In this document: piece by piece, positions 63,578-64,000 of the stretch
Position numbering within the stretch: position 1 is the first letter of the stretch
How the letters are laid out: each line of letters starts with the position of its first letter
NCBI RefSeq assembly: GCF_006542355.1
Contig: NZ_CP038141.1
Coordinates: 1,866,001-1,930,000 of the forward strand
Direction: 5' to 3'
Length of the DNA: 64,000 bases
Origin: Swingsia samuiensis
Lineage (GTDB): Bacteria; Pseudomonadota; Alphaproteobacteria; Acetobacterales; Acetobacteraceae
Translations under genes and position numbers: made by a program
The notes under the pieces: model-generated
Told to the model about the DNA's origin: nothing
The model's input: the letters and a program-made list of their open reading frames with translations, nothing else
The model's database searches: none

Positions 63578-64000
63578 GAACGGCGAACCACTTTTCTGCG
63601 AACCCATGACCCTCGGGAACGACGAAGCAATGTTGCAGGGCATCCAATACAGAAGATTGCAGTAGGAAGCCAGATCGCTACCCAGATAGGCAATCGACCT
63701 GTGGCGGCAAGGCTATGGCCAAAAAGAAGAATTTGGTCAAATCCGATGAGAATGCCAGCAACGGCAATTAAACCAAAAATAGACCGACGTCTGCGGGAAC
63801 TAATCCCTAGAGCAACAGCAATTGCAGAGATAAAAGGGATGCTGATGGCATGGGCAATACGGAAATCCAGCTCAGCTCGGATGGTTCTATACTCAATTCC
63901 TGGGACACCATGGCGCAGATCATGTGCAAGCTCAAGAAGAGTTAATTCACGTTCATCTGCACCGCGTGAACGGAAATTTTGTTTTTGATCAGGGCGGTCG
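63574..64000 (-). CDS. lptF: LPS export ABC permease LptF, C-terminal part
   Basis: The gene runs off the window edge; 141 codons and the TGA at 63574-63576 are inside. The reading frame gives the end of the periplasmic domain (TLLELAHDLRHGVPG), then RIAHAISIPFISAIAVALG, a second helix (GLIAVAGILIGFDQILLF) and a third (LPIWVAIWLPTAIFCIG), ending in a basic RRSRGSWVRRKVVRRS tail. This is the helical C-terminal part of LptF/LptG permeases. Since lptG follows, it is lptF. The stop overlaps the lptG ATG. Confidence 0.88.
   Translation of the reverse strand, partial: DRPDQKQNFRSRGADERELTLLELAHDLRHGVPGIEYRTIRAELDFRIAHAISIPFISAIAVALGISSRRRRSIFGLIAVAGILIGFDQILLFGHSLAATGRLPIWVAIWLPTAIFCIGCPATLLRRSRGSWVRRKVVRRS

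Noticed and set aside
1-64000. Mobile elements, prophage, CRISPR arrays, tRNA or rRNA genes
   Set aside because: I saw no transposase or integrase reading frame, no regularly spaced repeat and no cloverleaf or rRNA-like stretch in the gaps; this was by eye, so a tRNAscan or Infernal run could still find a small RNA.

Overview
The window is a contiguous piece of bacterial core chromosome. It most resembles an alphaproteobacterium of the acetic acid bacteria (Acetobacteraceae). The supporting evidence is family-level: the plsC / miaB-phoH-ybeY-corC block, a DsbA-like gene next to smc, CarD, TamA/TamB, an Mla/MCE operon, class III alcohol dehydrogenase with S-formylglutathione hydrolase, an OprB porin, and a fatty-acid 2-hydroxylase-like protein that fits the 2-hydroxy fatty acids and ceramides of this family. 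The sequence looks AT-leaning for the family; I did not compute composition. I see no tRNA, rRNA, CRISPR array, prophage or insertion sequence.

Layout. 1-1.3 kb: end of fabI, then aroC. 1.3-5.3 kb: an OsmC-like gene and nrdAB, with tandem NrdR boxes, a leader hairpin and a terminator lying inside the convergent methyltransferase gene. 5.2-10.6 kb: methyltransferase, polyprenyl diphosphate synthase, murI, pyrE, a small unknown gene and gltA. 10.8-22.9 kb: a long minus-strand run, read from plsC through miaB, phoH, ybeY, a CorC-like gene, two tandem dsbA-like genes, an unusually long smc and a metallophosphatase to a chorismate mutase. 23-29.3 kb: tamA and tamB. 29.3-33.4 kb: TPR/glycosyltransferase protein, SDR, carD and bestrophin. 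33.5-36.7 kb: formaldehyde detoxification pair, hisI and ygfZ.

36.9-42.5 kb is the most unusual region. A five-gene coupled operon holds a membrane receptor with a cyclase-like domain, an MlaE permease, an ABC ATPase homologue that has lost its catalytic motifs, an MlaD/MCE protein and a TPR-like lipoprotein. 42.5-52.2 kb: bioB, a di-iron ferritin-like protein, a secreted Dabb protein, an M13 peptidase, an OpuAC-like protein, the CsgG/DUF4810/DUF799 lipoprotein triad, an OprB porin and an unknown periplasmic protein. 52.3-56.9 kb: fabD-fabG-acpP-fabF-mltG. 57-64 kb: SYLF lipoprotein, inositol-monophosphatase-family protein, a GINT1-N-like protein, and the coupled minus-strand operon lptF-lptG-hydroxylase-nucleotidyltransferase-GT4.

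Much of the window serves the cell envelope: fatty acid synthesis, phospholipid acylation, LPS export, Mla transport, TamAB, lipoproteins and lipid modification. Housekeeping genes for nucleotides, amino acids, cofactors and translation make up the rest. Residue numbers follow the start codons chosen here. Alignments and motif comparisons were made by eye.
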